Below the pieces are notes generated by a model. That model was not told the origin of the DNA, did not search any database, and saw nothing but the letters and a program-made list of their open reading frames with translations. Positions 1-7,963 of a stretch of 53,692 nucleotides of DNA are shown piece after piece. Location of the stretch: contig JAIBBY010000033.1 of the NCBI GenBank assembly GCA_019694455.1, forward strand, positions 1-53,692, given 5' to 3'. Numbering within the stretch: the first letter of the stretch is position 1; the number at the start of each line of letters is the position of its first letter. The position numbers were made by a program, and so were the translations under genes. This stretch comes from Pirellulales bacterium. Lineage in GTDB: Bacteria > Planctomycetota > Planctomycetia > Pirellulales > JAEUIK01.

Positions 1-97
1 CTTTCTCTTGCCACCACTCTTCCCCCTCTGCGCCTCCCCGTCTCGGCGGTTCCTTCTTCTTCCTGAGCCACTAACCACTTTTCCTCACTGGCCGGTC

Positions 98-1489
98 TCA
101 GAATTTGATCCAGTCGAGATACACCAAAAAATTCGCGATCCACGGATGTGTCCACGGGTTCCATGTGGGGTAGCTGACCGAGAGGGTAGAGAAAACCAAC
201 AGCGCGCAGGCAAGCCACCGCAGCCACGCGCGCGGCGCCACCCACTCTAGGGCGGGCAGCAACATCAAAGTCCACAGCGGTATCAGCCAAAAGCTCCAGC
301 GCAGGCCACTGGTCATGCCGCCATAGTTGCGGTCTTCCAAGGGACGCAGGAGGTAAAAGACAAAGCACACAACCGACAACAGCGCGATCGCCAACGCCAT
401 GCCGCGCAGCCGTTCGCCGTGCGTGGCAAGCGCGGTGGCGACGCCGGCGACCGACAACAACCAGATCGGCGTGAGCGAAAAGATGCCATGATGCCCCACC
501 AGCATGTGCAGCGCGTAATTGGCCTGCGACGGTTCTCCGCGATCGATGCCTTGCCGGTCGCGCCAATAGCTGTCGCGCTCGCGGCCATCCTTCATGTAGC
601 TGTAGTCGTACCAATCTTTGTGCTTGTAAGCGGGAGTGAGCGTTCCAAACGCCGCGTAATTGGTCGCCAAGGCGGCAATGGCCACCACCAGCGCCGGCGG
701 CGCAAAGCCGGTCAGCGTCTGACGCGGAAATCGCCACACCAGCGCGGCCGCCGCCAGCGCCGCGAACGACAGCGCGGGCAGTTCGACCGCGGCGGCGAAC
801 GAGGACGCCAAACCCGCGACGAAGAACCAGCGCCAGCGCTGATCGCCGTCGATCCAGATGCGCAGCACGGCGTCGGTGGCGATGGCCACGCAAACGGCGG
901 CGGGCAGATGATTGTTGATGACGACGACAAACGTGGTGAGAAAGGTGGCCAATGCCGCGGCCGCAAAGGCGAATACGCGGCCCCAATCGGTCGCGCCGTA
1001 GCGTTCGACCCAGCGCGCGACAATGGCAAAGTAGAGCAACAGCGGCAACACGTTGATGGTGATCAACATGAAGCGGCCGATCTCGTAGGGATGCGTGCCG
1101 AGCGTGCGGCCGGTGAGCCGGTGGATGATCCAGTACTCGCCCGCCATCAATGTGGGAAACAGCGGCGGCTTGCTGGAATAGAGATGGCCGTCGTCGGGCC
1201 GCTTGACCATGTCGATCGTGTCCCAGTTGGGCTGGGCGATAATCTCGTCAATTTGGTACGTGCCGAGTTCGACCAGCGCGCGGACGGTGCACCAGCGGCT
1301 GCGATCGTTGGCGCTGAGAAAAGGACGCTGCAACAACGGCTTGCCATTCTTGGTCCGCGACTTGTCGATTTCAATTTTGTCGACGGCGTTGACCGCCAGA
1401 ATGCGGCCGAGCATCCCGCCCAGCGCAATCGACGCGATGATCAGATAAACGCCGCGCCGCAGCGCGCTGTTGGAGTCGGCGGCGCTCAT
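98..1489 (-). CDS. Multi-pass membrane protein, probable ArnT/GT39-like glycosyltransferase
   Basis: A 463-residue protein with an N-terminal membrane segment, a short extracytoplasmic-looking stretch with a conserved-looking 'SSKPPLFPTLMAGEYW' region, then about ten further hydrophobic segments. This layout (first loop with acidic and Lys/Pro residues, then many membrane helices) is that of GT-C enzymes that use polyprenyl-phosphate sugars, such as ArnT or PMT relatives. The start was placed at the ATG that overlaps the stop of the upstream GT2 gene (ATGA), although the frame stays open further upstream. The coupling to a DPM1/ArnC-like GT2 supports a pathway in which the GT2 makes the lipid-linked sugar and this protein transfers it on the outer face. 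Substrate and acceptor cannot be told. It could also be a non-catalytic membrane protein of the same fold. Confidence 0.7.
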   Translation of the reverse strand: MSAADSNSALRRGVYLIIASIALGGMLGRILAVNAVDKIEIDKSRTKNGKPLLQRPFLSANDRSRWCTVRALVELGTYQIDEIIAQPNWDTIDMVKRPDDGHLYSSKPPLFPTLMAGEYWIIHRLTGRTLGTHPYEIGRFMLITINVLPLLLYFAIVARWVERYGATDWGRVFAFAAAALATFLTTFVVVINNHLPAAVCVAIATDAVLRIWIDGDQRWRWFFVAGLASSFAAAVELPALSFAALAAAALVWRFPRQTLTGFAPPALVVAIAALATNYAAFGTLTPAYKHKDWYDYSYMKDGRERDSYWRDRQGIDRGEPSQANYALHMLVGHHGIFSLTPIWLLSVAGVATALATHGERLRGMALAIALLSVVCFVFYLLRPLEDRNYGGMTSGLRWSFWLIPLWTLMLLPALEWVAPRAWLRWLACALLVFSTLSVSYPTWNPWTHPWIANFLVYLDWIKF

Positions 1490-2523
1490 GGCGCGCGAGA
1501 ACCGACTTGTGGTCGGCTCGCCCCGTGGATGGCGCCATTGGCGGAATCCGATGGTGGGACTGGCTGCGCCGCGCCGCGCGAAACGATCTGCGCGACCGAG
1601 TATCGGTCGCTGCCGCGGCTGCTGCGATCGACGATGAGCTCGGCCACCAGACCTAACGACATGAGTTGCACTCCCAGCAAGATGAACATCGCCGCGCCGA
1701 GAAACGCGCGCTGTGGATCGAGCCAGCCCAGTTGGCTGCCAGGAGCCAGCGCGGCCAGCACATTGTCGAGAGCCAGATAGCCCAGGCCGGTCAGTCCGGC
1801 CACAAAGCAAACCAGCCCGGCGGCGCCCAGCAGGTGCTGCGGCCGCTGGCCGAACCCGGTAAGAAAGCGGACGGTGAGCAGATCCAAAAAGCCTTTGACA
1901 ATGCGGTTGACGCCGTACTTCGACTGGCCGTAGCGGCGCGGGCGATGCCGCACCACCACCTCACCAACGCGAAAACCGCGCGCGGCGGCCAGCACCGGGA
2001 CAAAGCGATGCAACTCGCCGTACAACCGCACTTCGTTCAGCACCTCGCGGCGGCAACACTTCATGCCGCAGTTATGATCGTGCAGCGCCACTCCGGTGAG
2101 CTTGCTGACCATCCAGTTAAAGACGCGCGACGGACCCACCTTGTGCCAGGGGTCGTAGCGCACCTGCTTCCAGCCACTGACCACGTCGAGGCCACCGGCG
2201 ATGGCGTCCAAGAACAACGGAATCTCGGCGGGATTGTCTTGCAGGTCGGCGTCGAGCGTCATGACCAGGTCGCCGCGCGCCTGCTCGAAGCCGGCGGACA
2301 AGGCGGCCGCCTTGCCAAAGTTGCGCCGGAAGCGAACGCCGCTGACGCGCGGGTCGCGCTCGGCGAGGGTCTCGATCTGGCGCCAAGAGTCGTCGCTCGA
2401 GCCATCGTCGACAAAGATGATGTCGAGGTCGTAACCGCGATCGCGCGCGACCTCGGCCAACTCGGCATGGAGCGGCGCGAGGCTTTCGCGTTCGTTGTAC
2501 ACCGGTATGACGATCGACAGCAT
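1486..2523 (-). CDS. GT2 glycosyltransferase, DPM1/ArnC-like, with C-terminal membrane helices
   Basis: The protein begins MLSIVIPVYNERE, the usual start of polyprenyl-phosphate sugar synthases. It carries the nucleotide-sugar motif FVDDGSSD, the DADLQD metal-binding motif and a HRPRRYGQSKYG stretch typical of the ArnC/GtrB/DPM1 group, then two C-terminal hydrophobic segments that would anchor it to the membrane. Expected reaction: transfer of a sugar from a nucleotide sugar to undecaprenyl phosphate on the cytoplasmic side. The frame is open to a GTG at 2577, which would add 18 hydrophobic residues not expected in this family, so the internal ATG was preferred; no clear Shine-Dalgarno decides it. 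The stop overlaps the start of the membrane glycosyltransferase gene. Which sugar is used is unknown. Confidence 0.85.
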   Translation of the reverse strand: MLSIVIPVYNERESLAPLHAELAEVARDRGYDLDIIFVDDGSSDDSWRQIETLAERDPRVSGVRFRRNFGKAAALSAGFEQARGDLVMTLDADLQDNPAEIPLFLDAIAGGLDVVSGWKQVRYDPWHKVGPSRVFNWMVSKLTGVALHDHNCGMKCCRREVLNEVRLYGELHRFVPVLAAARGFRVGEVVVRHRPRRYGQSKYGVNRIVKGFLDLLTVRFLTGFGQRPQHLLGAAGLVCFVAGLTGLGYLALDNVLAALAPGSQLGWLDPQRAFLGAAMFILLGVQLMSLGLVAELIVDRSSRGSDRYSVAQIVSRGAAQPVPPSDSANGAIHGASRPQVGSRAP

Positions 2524-2610
2524 GAATCCGACACTGGCCAGCGCCAGCGCCATGACAAACGGGATGGTTGCGAGCACATGCTCGCGGCAGGCGCACGAGG
2601 GGGAACCGCG

Positions 2611-3588
2611 CTAGTGCGCATTCGCCGACTCGCGCGGGCCAGCCACATACAGAATAGCCGAAAGCAAGACTTCCGACACGAGCCAGACCACGCGCACCAC
2701 CAGCGCGGCGACCAGCGCAACGGCGGCGCCATAGCGCGGCGCAAGGAGTTCGAGCAAAACGGCTTCGCGCACGAAGGCCCCGCCCGGAATCAGCGAGGCG
2801 AAGCCGGCGACCATCGCCAACGCCACCGAGGCCAGATAGAACGGAAATTCCGACAAGGGAACTTGCGCCGCTGGCAACACCCCGCGCAGCGCGGCCCAAA
2901 AGCTCAGCGCCAACATGAGCCACAAGGCAAAATTGGCGCACCAGCCAACCACCACGTGGCGCATGTCGATGCGCACCAGCTCGGCCGCGAGCCGAAAACC
3001 GGGCCGCACGCGCTCCAGCAACCTGCCTGCCAAGCGCAGCACGGGGGGCAAGGTGACCAGCACGCCGCCGGCCCCACAGCAAATGGCGACCACGGCGGCC
3101 AACCCCGTGGCGCGTTGCCATCCCAACAACACGATTGCGGCCAGGCAGGCGCCAACCCCCATCATGGTCATCGTTTCGTAAAACACCGCCAGCGAGGCGG
3201 GGCCCACCAGTCGGCCTGCTCGCGGCAACAACGCAATGCGGATCACGAACACCATCGCCTTGCCCGGCACGTACTTGCCGACGTGACCTATATAATGCGC
3301 GCGAAATGTCGAAAACGGCGCCACCGGCAGATCAAAGCAGCGCAACAACCAATACCAGAACCAAGCGGCGGGGAGCAGACCAACCAGGTAAATGACGCCC
3401 GATGCGATCAGCCAAGGCCAATCGAATTGGAGTTCTTGCTCCCCGAGCTTGCGCCAAGCCGCGACCAGCGAATGTTGGACGCCCAACAGCACCAGCAGCA
3501 CAACCGCCAGTTTGATCGCCAGCAACCAGCGACGCGGCTGGAGCCGCGGTTCGGAAGTGGCAGTGCTCTTTTCGAGAGAAGTCGTCAC
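2611..3588 (-). CDS. Lysylphosphatidylglycerol-synthase-type integral membrane protein (UPF0104-like)
   Basis: A 325-residue protein with about eight membrane segments. The stretch around residues 95-135 (HYIGHVGKYVPGK, then RxxLLPRAG) is characteristic of the LPG_synthase_TM / AglD family, in which this domain occurs alone, without the tRNA-dependent lysyltransferase part. Members lie next to GT2 genes in many genomes and have been proposed to move or bind lipid-linked sugars. The gene precedes the DPM1-like GT2 on the same strand, which fits such a role. The start is a GTG without an evident Shine-Dalgarno. Family assignment is firm; the biochemical role is inferred from context only. Confidence 0.8.
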   Translation of the reverse strand: MTTSLEKSTATSEPRLQPRRWLLAIKLAVVLLVLLGVQHSLVAAWRKLGEQELQFDWPWLIASGVIYLVGLLPAAWFWYWLLRCFDLPVAPFSTFRAHYIGHVGKYVPGKAMVFVIRIALLPRAGRLVGPASLAVFYETMTMMGVGACLAAIVLLGWQRATGLAAVVAICCGAGGVLVTLPPVLRLAGRLLERVRPGFRLAAELVRIDMRHVVVGWCANFALWLMLALSFWAALRGVLPAAQVPLSEFPFYLASVALAMVAGFASLIPGGAFVREAVLLELLAPRYGAAVALVAALVVRVVWLVSEVLLSAILYVAGPRESANAH

Positions 3589-3630
3589 GCAGGGACTCGC
3601 GAAAGGCGCCGCGCGACGGCGGCCAATGGT

Positions 3631-4791
3631 TCACGACCAATCTTCAAGGTCGTCCAACGAGCCTTCAAGAATGCTCAGGTAGCTCTCGTAGCGGCGCACG
3701 TCCAGCAAGTCGTCGGCCACGGCGTCTTTGACCGCGCATTCTTCTTCGTGCGTGTGCGAGCAATCCGGGAACTTGCACAGCCCAACGTACGGACGCAGAT
3801 CGCGAAAATAGTTCTGCACCTCGGCGGGCACGATGTCCCAAAGTTGAAACTGGCGGATGCCCGGCGTATCGACGAGATAGCCCCCCGACTGCGTGCGCAG
3901 CAGTTCGGCGGTGGTGGTCGTGTGGCGTCCCTTTTGAGTCTCCTGGCTGACCGAGGCGACGCGCAGCGCCAGTCCGGGCTCAGTGGCGTTAAGCAGCGAG
4001 CTCTTGCCGACGCCGCTCTGACCGACGACGGCAGTCTGCCGATCGACAAGCTCGCGCCGCAGTCGATCGACGCCAGTTCCGCTGCGGGCGCTGGTGAGAA
4101 TCACCGGGTAGCCCATCTGACTGTACACGCCGACCAGCGGCATCAGCCCGGCCGGTTCGACCAGATCGATCTTGTTGATGACGATCAACGGTCGAATATG
4201 GGCCTTCTCGGCCGACATCAGATAGCGGTCGATCAAATTCGGCTTGAGGTACGGCTCGGCGGCGCTGCCGACGATCAAGAGCTGATCAACATTGGCGACG
4301 ATGGTGTGCTGACGGCCGCGGCTAGCGCGACTGAGCACGCCATAGCGCCGCTCGACGCGTTCGATGATGCCTTCCTTATCGTCGGCGGGCCGGATCAGCA
4401 CATGGTCGCCGGCGACGACGACGTGCCGCAGGTCGGTGCTGATGGTCTTGAGCAGCCGTCGCGTGGCGCATTGATATCGCCGACCGTCGGCGGTCTCGAC
4501 CGTGCTCAAAAGCCCGTTGACCTTGAGCACGCGACCCGCGAGGCAAACAGCCTCGTCGACCGCGAGCACGGGTTGCGAATTGCTGTCGTCTGCGCAGGCC
4601 GTTTCGTCCGCCGCGCGCACGGTGCGCCGGCGCGACAATTCTCCCTTGCCGCTGATCCGTTCTTCACGAACCGAATCGATTTCCTCCGGTTCGCCGGCGG
4701 CGAAATCGCGCGTGAAATTGACCTTGCGCTGTCGCTCGACGCGGTTCTTGCGAAAGTCGGTTCGGATTTGACGCTGTTTCTTCTTGCTCAC
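3631..4791 (-). CDS. rsgA: Ribosome small-subunit-dependent GTPase A (RsgA)
   Basis: A 386-residue circularly permuted GTPase acting in late maturation of the 30S subunit. An OB-like region lies near residues 80-140. The G motifs follow in permuted order: NKID (G4, about 206-209), the P-loop GQSGVGKS (about 257-264), a G2 region with GRHTTT, and DTPG (G3, about 308-311). A C-terminal zinc site Cys-x4-Cys-x-His-x5-Cys follows (C339, C344, H346, C352). The N-terminal 75 residues are a basic then acidic extension beyond the E. coli protein, as often seen in planctomycete homologues. GTG start. Although it lies beside the sugar-transfer genes, its function is unrelated housekeeping. Confidence 0.96.
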   Translation of the reverse strand: MSKKKQRQIRTDFRKNRVERQRKVNFTRDFAAGEPEEIDSVREERISGKGELSRRRTVRAADETACADDSNSQPVLAVDEAVCLAGRVLKVNGLLSTVETADGRRYQCATRRLLKTISTDLRHVVVAGDHVLIRPADDKEGIIERVERRYGVLSRASRGRQHTIVANVDQLLIVGSAAEPYLKPNLIDRYLMSAEKAHIRPLIVINKIDLVEPAGLMPLVGVYSQMGYPVILTSARSGTGVDRLRRELVDRQTAVVGQSGVGKSSLLNATEPGLALRVASVSQETQKGRHTTTTAELLRTQSGGYLVDTPGIRQFQLWDIVPAEVQNYFRDLRPYVGLCKFPDCSHTHEEECAVKDAVADDLLDVRRYESYLSILEGSLDDLEDWS

Positions 4792-4875
4792 GACCGGCCA
4801 CTATACCACGAGCGCGGCGTTTACTTCGAGACGAACGCGGCCAGCGCGATGAATCGTCCGCGCAGCAGCGGTCGG

Positions 4876-5361
4876 CTAAGCGCCGCCATTCTCGGCGCCC
4901 ACCGATTCGACCACCCCCTGATAGAAGGCAATTGCCTCGGCCGGATTGAGATTGAACATCACGCGCCCCTGGGTGGTCCAGACCTTGGCACGGAAGTTAA
5001 ACACCGAAGTCGCCGCGCGCAAATTGCCCACCGCCTCCACATCTTCCATCGGGCCCCCCTCGATCGCCTCGAACGATATCGTGCAGGCGACAAAGGCCGA
5101 CAGCTCGCCCGTCTTGCGGTCGCGGGCATAGGCGACCGGATTCTCGAAGTCGCAATCGGTCCAGCGCAGGCCACGCGGTTTGCCGGTGGTGGAAGCCAGC
5201 TTGAAGAACTGCGCTTCGAGCCGTTCACGCTGGAGATGAAAATCACGCTTCGCTCGGGCCAGAGCCGATTCTTGGCGGACGGCGCGAAGCGGCTTATAGA
5301 GCAGCGCTGTCATCACCGCTACGGTCACAACCGCGCCGGCCACCAGAATCCAAGCGACCAT
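4876..5361 (-). CDS. Small membrane-anchored protein of unknown function
   Basis: A 161-residue protein with one N-terminal hydrophobic helix (about residues 2-24), then a basic, probably coiled stretch (about 30-60) and a soluble domain containing LRWTDCDFE and a C-terminal 'VMFNLNPAEAIAFYQG' segment. The ATG at 5361 is preceded by GGGAG eight bases upstream and was preferred over an upstream in-frame TTG. The motifs do not point to an enzyme family that I recognise. It is divergently oriented to nfo across a 153-base gap that probably holds both promoters. The even codon use suggests a real gene. Confidence 0.6.
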   Translation of the reverse strand: MVAWILVAGAVVTVAVMTALLYKPLRAVRQESALARAKRDFHLQRERLEAQFFKLASTTGKPRGLRWTDCDFENPVAYARDRKTGELSAFVACTISFEAIEGGPMEDVEAVGNLRAATSVFNFRAKVWTTQGRVMFNLNPAEAIAFYQGVVESVGAENGGA

Positions 5362-5514
5362 AACATCCACTCCCGCCAAGGCACACGAGAGGCCGAGGCA
5401 AACGCTCCGTCCACGCCTTCGATTTTATCCGAGCCACGCCTCCGGACAAATGAATTTCGGTCGCTGCGCCCAGGCGCCTGCGCGCGGGGCCGCCAGTGTG
5501 GTACTTTTTGGCCC

Positions 5515-6372
5515 ATGCCACTCTTGGGAGCGCACATGTCGATTGCCGGCGGCTATTACAAGGCCGTCGAGATTGCCCAGGCTGCCGGCTGCGATTGCGT
5601 CCAGTTGTTCACCAAGAACAACAATCAGTGGCGGGCCAAGGAGTTGACCGACGACGATGTGAGCCGCTTTCAGGGGGCGCTGGCCAAACTGCGAATCAGT
5701 CACCCGATCGCGCACAACTCGTATCTGATCAATCTGGCCAGTCCCGACGACGCGCTGTGGAAGAAGTCGATCGACGCCTTCGTGGTCGAACTTCTGCGGG
5801 CCGAGCGACTCGGCATTCCGTACGTCGTGGCACATCCTGGGGCCTTTGTTACCAGCAGCGAGGAAGCGGGAATCGCCCGCATCGCGCTGGCGCTAGATGA
5901 GGTGCATCGGCAGACCCGTGGCATCGGCGCACAGTGTTTGCTGGAGACGACCGCCGGACAAGGGTCTTGTCTGGGCTGCCGCTTCGAGCAGTTGGCGGCG
6001 ATTTTGGAACATGTGAGCGACCCGGACCGACTCGGCATCTGCGTCGACACCTGCCATGTCTTCGCGGCGGGCTACCCGCTGGCGCCCGAAAAGGACTACG
6101 AAGCGACGATGACCGCGCTCGATCGCTTGATCGGCGCGCCGCTCGTCAAGGCGTTTCATCTGAACGACAGCAAGCGCGAGCTTGGCTCGCGCGTCGATCG
6201 GCACGAACATATCGGCCAAGGGCATCTCGGCTTGGAGCCGTTTCGGCTGCTGATGAACGACACGCGCTTCAGCCAAGTGCCAATGTACCTGGAAACACCG
6301 AAAGGAAAACGCGACGACGAAGAATTGGACGTGATCAATTTGCGAACGCTGCGCGACCTGATACGCAAGTGA
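5515..6372 (+). CDS. nfo: Endonuclease IV (AP endonuclease)
   Basis: A 285-residue TIM-barrel DNA repair enzyme that cuts 5' of abasic sites. The zinc ligands expected for the family are visible in order: His in IAHNSYL, His in VVAHPGA, Glu in LETTAGQG, Asp and His in CVDTCHVFAAGY, His in KAFHLNDSK, Asp and His in RVDRHEHIG, and Glu in YLETPKG. The N-terminus MPLLGAHMSIAGG is the usual family start and fixes the ATG. The same frame stays open for several kilobases upstream, but that part is antisense to minus-strand genes and is not coding. Stand-alone gene, divergent from the small membrane protein. Confidence 0.97.
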   Translation: MPLLGAHMSIAGGYYKAVEIAQAAGCDCVQLFTKNNNQWRAKELTDDDVSRFQGALAKLRISHPIAHNSYLINLASPDDALWKKSIDAFVVELLRAERLGIPYVVAHPGAFVTSSEEAGIARIALALDEVHRQTRGIGAQCLLETTAGQGSCLGCRFEQLAAILEHVSDPDRLGICVDTCHVFAAGYPLAPEKDYEATMTALDRLIGAPLVKAFHLNDSKRELGSRVDRHEHIGQGHLGLEPFRLLMNDTRFSQVPMYLETPKGKRDDEELDVINLRTLRDLIRK

Positions 6373-6603
6373 CGGCATATCAACTACTGATGAGACCACT
6401 TGGCAGCGTCGCGCCGCCGCGTGCATGTGGCGCCAGCGACAAAGAGGTTGGAAAGCCATTGTCCAGGGGAAAAGTGGAGCAAGCGAGAGGTCCCTGCGCC
6501 TGGCGGGTTTCTGTAACCGGCAAGGTTTAACAGGGTCCGTATCACGGGTTGCGATGGGGCGACATGACATCTTGCCGCGGCGGCAGAGTTTACTTGCGCG
6601 GAC

Positions 6604-6622
6604 GTGTCAGCCGGATTGACAC
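6604..6622. promoter_or_regulatory. Inverted repeat GTGTCA-N7-TGACAC, candidate operator
   Basis: Perfect 6-base arms (6604-6609 and 6617-6622) separated by seven bases, about 200 bases upstream of the first gene of the polysaccharide locus. Size and symmetry fit a dimeric regulator site. A second half-like GTCAA follows at 6631-6635. No regulator gene lies next to it, so the function is only inferred. Confidence 0.3.
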
Positions 6623-6765
6623 AACGCGTCGTCAAATACTTTTCACGGGGGGGAATTTGCCGATTCGGTCGGACCGTCGCTCTAGCTATCACGCCCACGG
6701 GGCCGAATGGTGGTGTTATGGAGTCTTCGTCGGCCGCGCTTGCGCCTGCGGCCGCGCGTGGACGA

Positions 6766-6785
6766 GGAGCGTAGGACCACGCTCC
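6766..6785. promoter_or_regulatory. Perfect 7-bp hairpin in the 5' leader of the export gene
   Basis: GGAGCGT at 6766-6772 pairs with ACGCTCC at 6779-6785 around a six-base loop, 36 bases before the start codon. It has no T-run, so it is not a typical terminator; it could stabilise the leader RNA or affect initiation. Confidence 0.3.
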
Positions 6786-6821
6786 GCTGAGCACGGAAGC
6801 ACAGCCAGCACGGAAGTGAGA

Positions 6822-7889
6822 ATGACCATGGGGAATATGTGCCACCAGCGCCACGGAATCGGCCTGGCACTCTTCGCCGCGCTCGTCGCCGTTAGCATGA
6901 CCGGTTGCCACACATTGCGCGGTCAGCACAAAGACGTTGTGCCGCTGCCGCCGGTTGCGCCGGACGTGCCCAAAGAATTGATGATGACCACGCTGCCGCC
7001 TTACGACATCGCGCCGCCCGACATCTTGCTGGTCGACGCGATTCGCGTGGTGCCGCGCGGCACGTACGTGGTGTCGCCGACCGACGAATTGTTGATTCAA
7101 GCCACCGGCACATACCCCGAGTATCCGATCGCGGGCCCCTATTTGGTGGAAAGCGATGGCACGGTGAACCTCGGACCGGTGTACGGCAGTGTGAAGGTTG
7201 CTGGCAAGAGCTTGAACGAGGCGCGGGTCGCCATCGACGCGCATCTGCGACGTTCGCTCACCAGTCCTTCGGTGTCGGTGAGTCTGGGGGCAACCGCCGG
7301 GCGGCAACAAATTTCGGGCGAGCATCTAGTGGCCCCAGACGGCACCATCACTCTCGGCAGCTACGGGCAGGTGTTCGTGGCCGGTCTGACGGTGATGCAG
7401 GCCAAGAAGACCATCGAGGCGCATTTGGCGCAATATCTCGAATCGCCAGAAGTGGCGGTGGACATGTACGCCTACAACAGCAAGACGTTTTTCGTCGTGC
7501 TGGAAGGGGGCGGCTACGGAGACATGGTTTACGAATTCCCGTACATGGGGAACGAAACCGTGCTGAGCTCCATCGCCAAAGTGAACGGCTTGCAGCAGGT
7601 GTCGTCGAAGAAAATCTGGGTCTCGCGGCCGGCGCCAGACGGCACCGGTTGCTACCAGGTGCTGCCGGTCGATTGGTGCGCCATCACCAAAGGAGGCTCG
7701 ACAGCGACGAACTACCAGGTTCTGCCGGGAGACCGCGTCTTCGTGCAGGAAGATCACTGGTACTCGTTCGACACCTGGGTGGGCAAGGTGCTGTCGCCAT
7801 TCGAGCGGGTTCTCGGATTCACGTTGCTTGGCACCGCTACGGTACAAGCGGCCAAGTTCCGCAACAACAACGGCGTTGGCTTCTTTTAA
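6822..7889 (+). CDS. Polysaccharide export lipoprotein (Wza-like, planctomycete type)
   Basis: A 355-residue outer-membrane-type export protein. The N-terminus has a hydrophobic signal (residues about 12-28) ending in a lipobox-like SMTGC, so Cys29 is the likely lipidated residue. PPYDIAPPDILLVDA begins the poly-export domain. Two tandem repeats follow, each with a 'DGTxxLG.YG' core, a basic helix and a 'SPxVxV' strand (about 140-190 and 195-245). The later part has GNETVLSSIAKVNGL and KKIWVSRPAP, typical of planctomycete members. It is the first gene of the locus and pairs with the Wzc-like kinase downstream. ATG at 6822 with GGAAG five bases upstream; a second ATG lies six bases on. Confidence 0.9.
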   Translation: MTMGNMCHQRHGIGLALFAALVAVSMTGCHTLRGQHKDVVPLPPVAPDVPKELMMTTLPPYDIAPPDILLVDAIRVVPRGTYVVSPTDELLIQATGTYPEYPIAGPYLVESDGTVNLGPVYGSVKVAGKSLNEARVAIDAHLRRSLTSPSVSVSLGATAGRQQISGEHLVAPDGTITLGSYGQVFVAGLTVMQAKKTIEAHLAQYLESPEVAVDMYAYNSKTFFVVLEGGGYGDMVYEFPYMGNETVLSSIAKVNGLQQVSSKKIWVSRPAPDGTGCYQVLPVDWCAITKGGSTATNYQVLPGDRVFVQEDHWYSFDTWVGKVLSPFERVLGFTLLGTATVQAAKFRNNNGVGFF

Positions 7890-7963
7890 TCACATAGCGT
7901 GCGATGCGTCCACGAGTCACTGCTAGACCACAGCGGGCAGACAATAGAAAGATACGGAAGGCT

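Larger units (their letters stand above)
6373..6821. promoter_or_regulatory. Noncoding leader upstream of the exopolysaccharide locus
   Basis: About 450 bases without a convincing gene between nfo and the export lipoprotein gene. It holds an inverted repeat at 6604-6622 and a perfect hairpin at 6766-6785 (listed separately). The promoter for the locus is expected here, but no pair of -35 and -10 boxes with good spacing stands out. A Shine-Dalgarno GGAAG at 6812-6816 precedes the ATG at 6822. Confidence 0.4.

Noticed and set aside
419..1780. Long plus-strand frame opposite the left membrane glycosyltransferase
   Set aside because: Translation is Arg/Gly-rich without structure; the minus strand has clear family motifs and coupled start/stop signals.
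1666..5514. Very long plus-strand open frame running through to the nfo gene
   Set aside because: It is antisense to the GT2, LPG-type, rsgA and small membrane protein genes, shows low-complexity His/Gln/Arg-rich translation and no family motif. Only its last 285 codons (nfo) are real.
5893..6570. Minus-strand frame across the end of nfo and into the leader
   Set aside because: Antisense to a well-supported nfo gene, no recognisable motif, and codon pattern of a GC-rich shadow frame.
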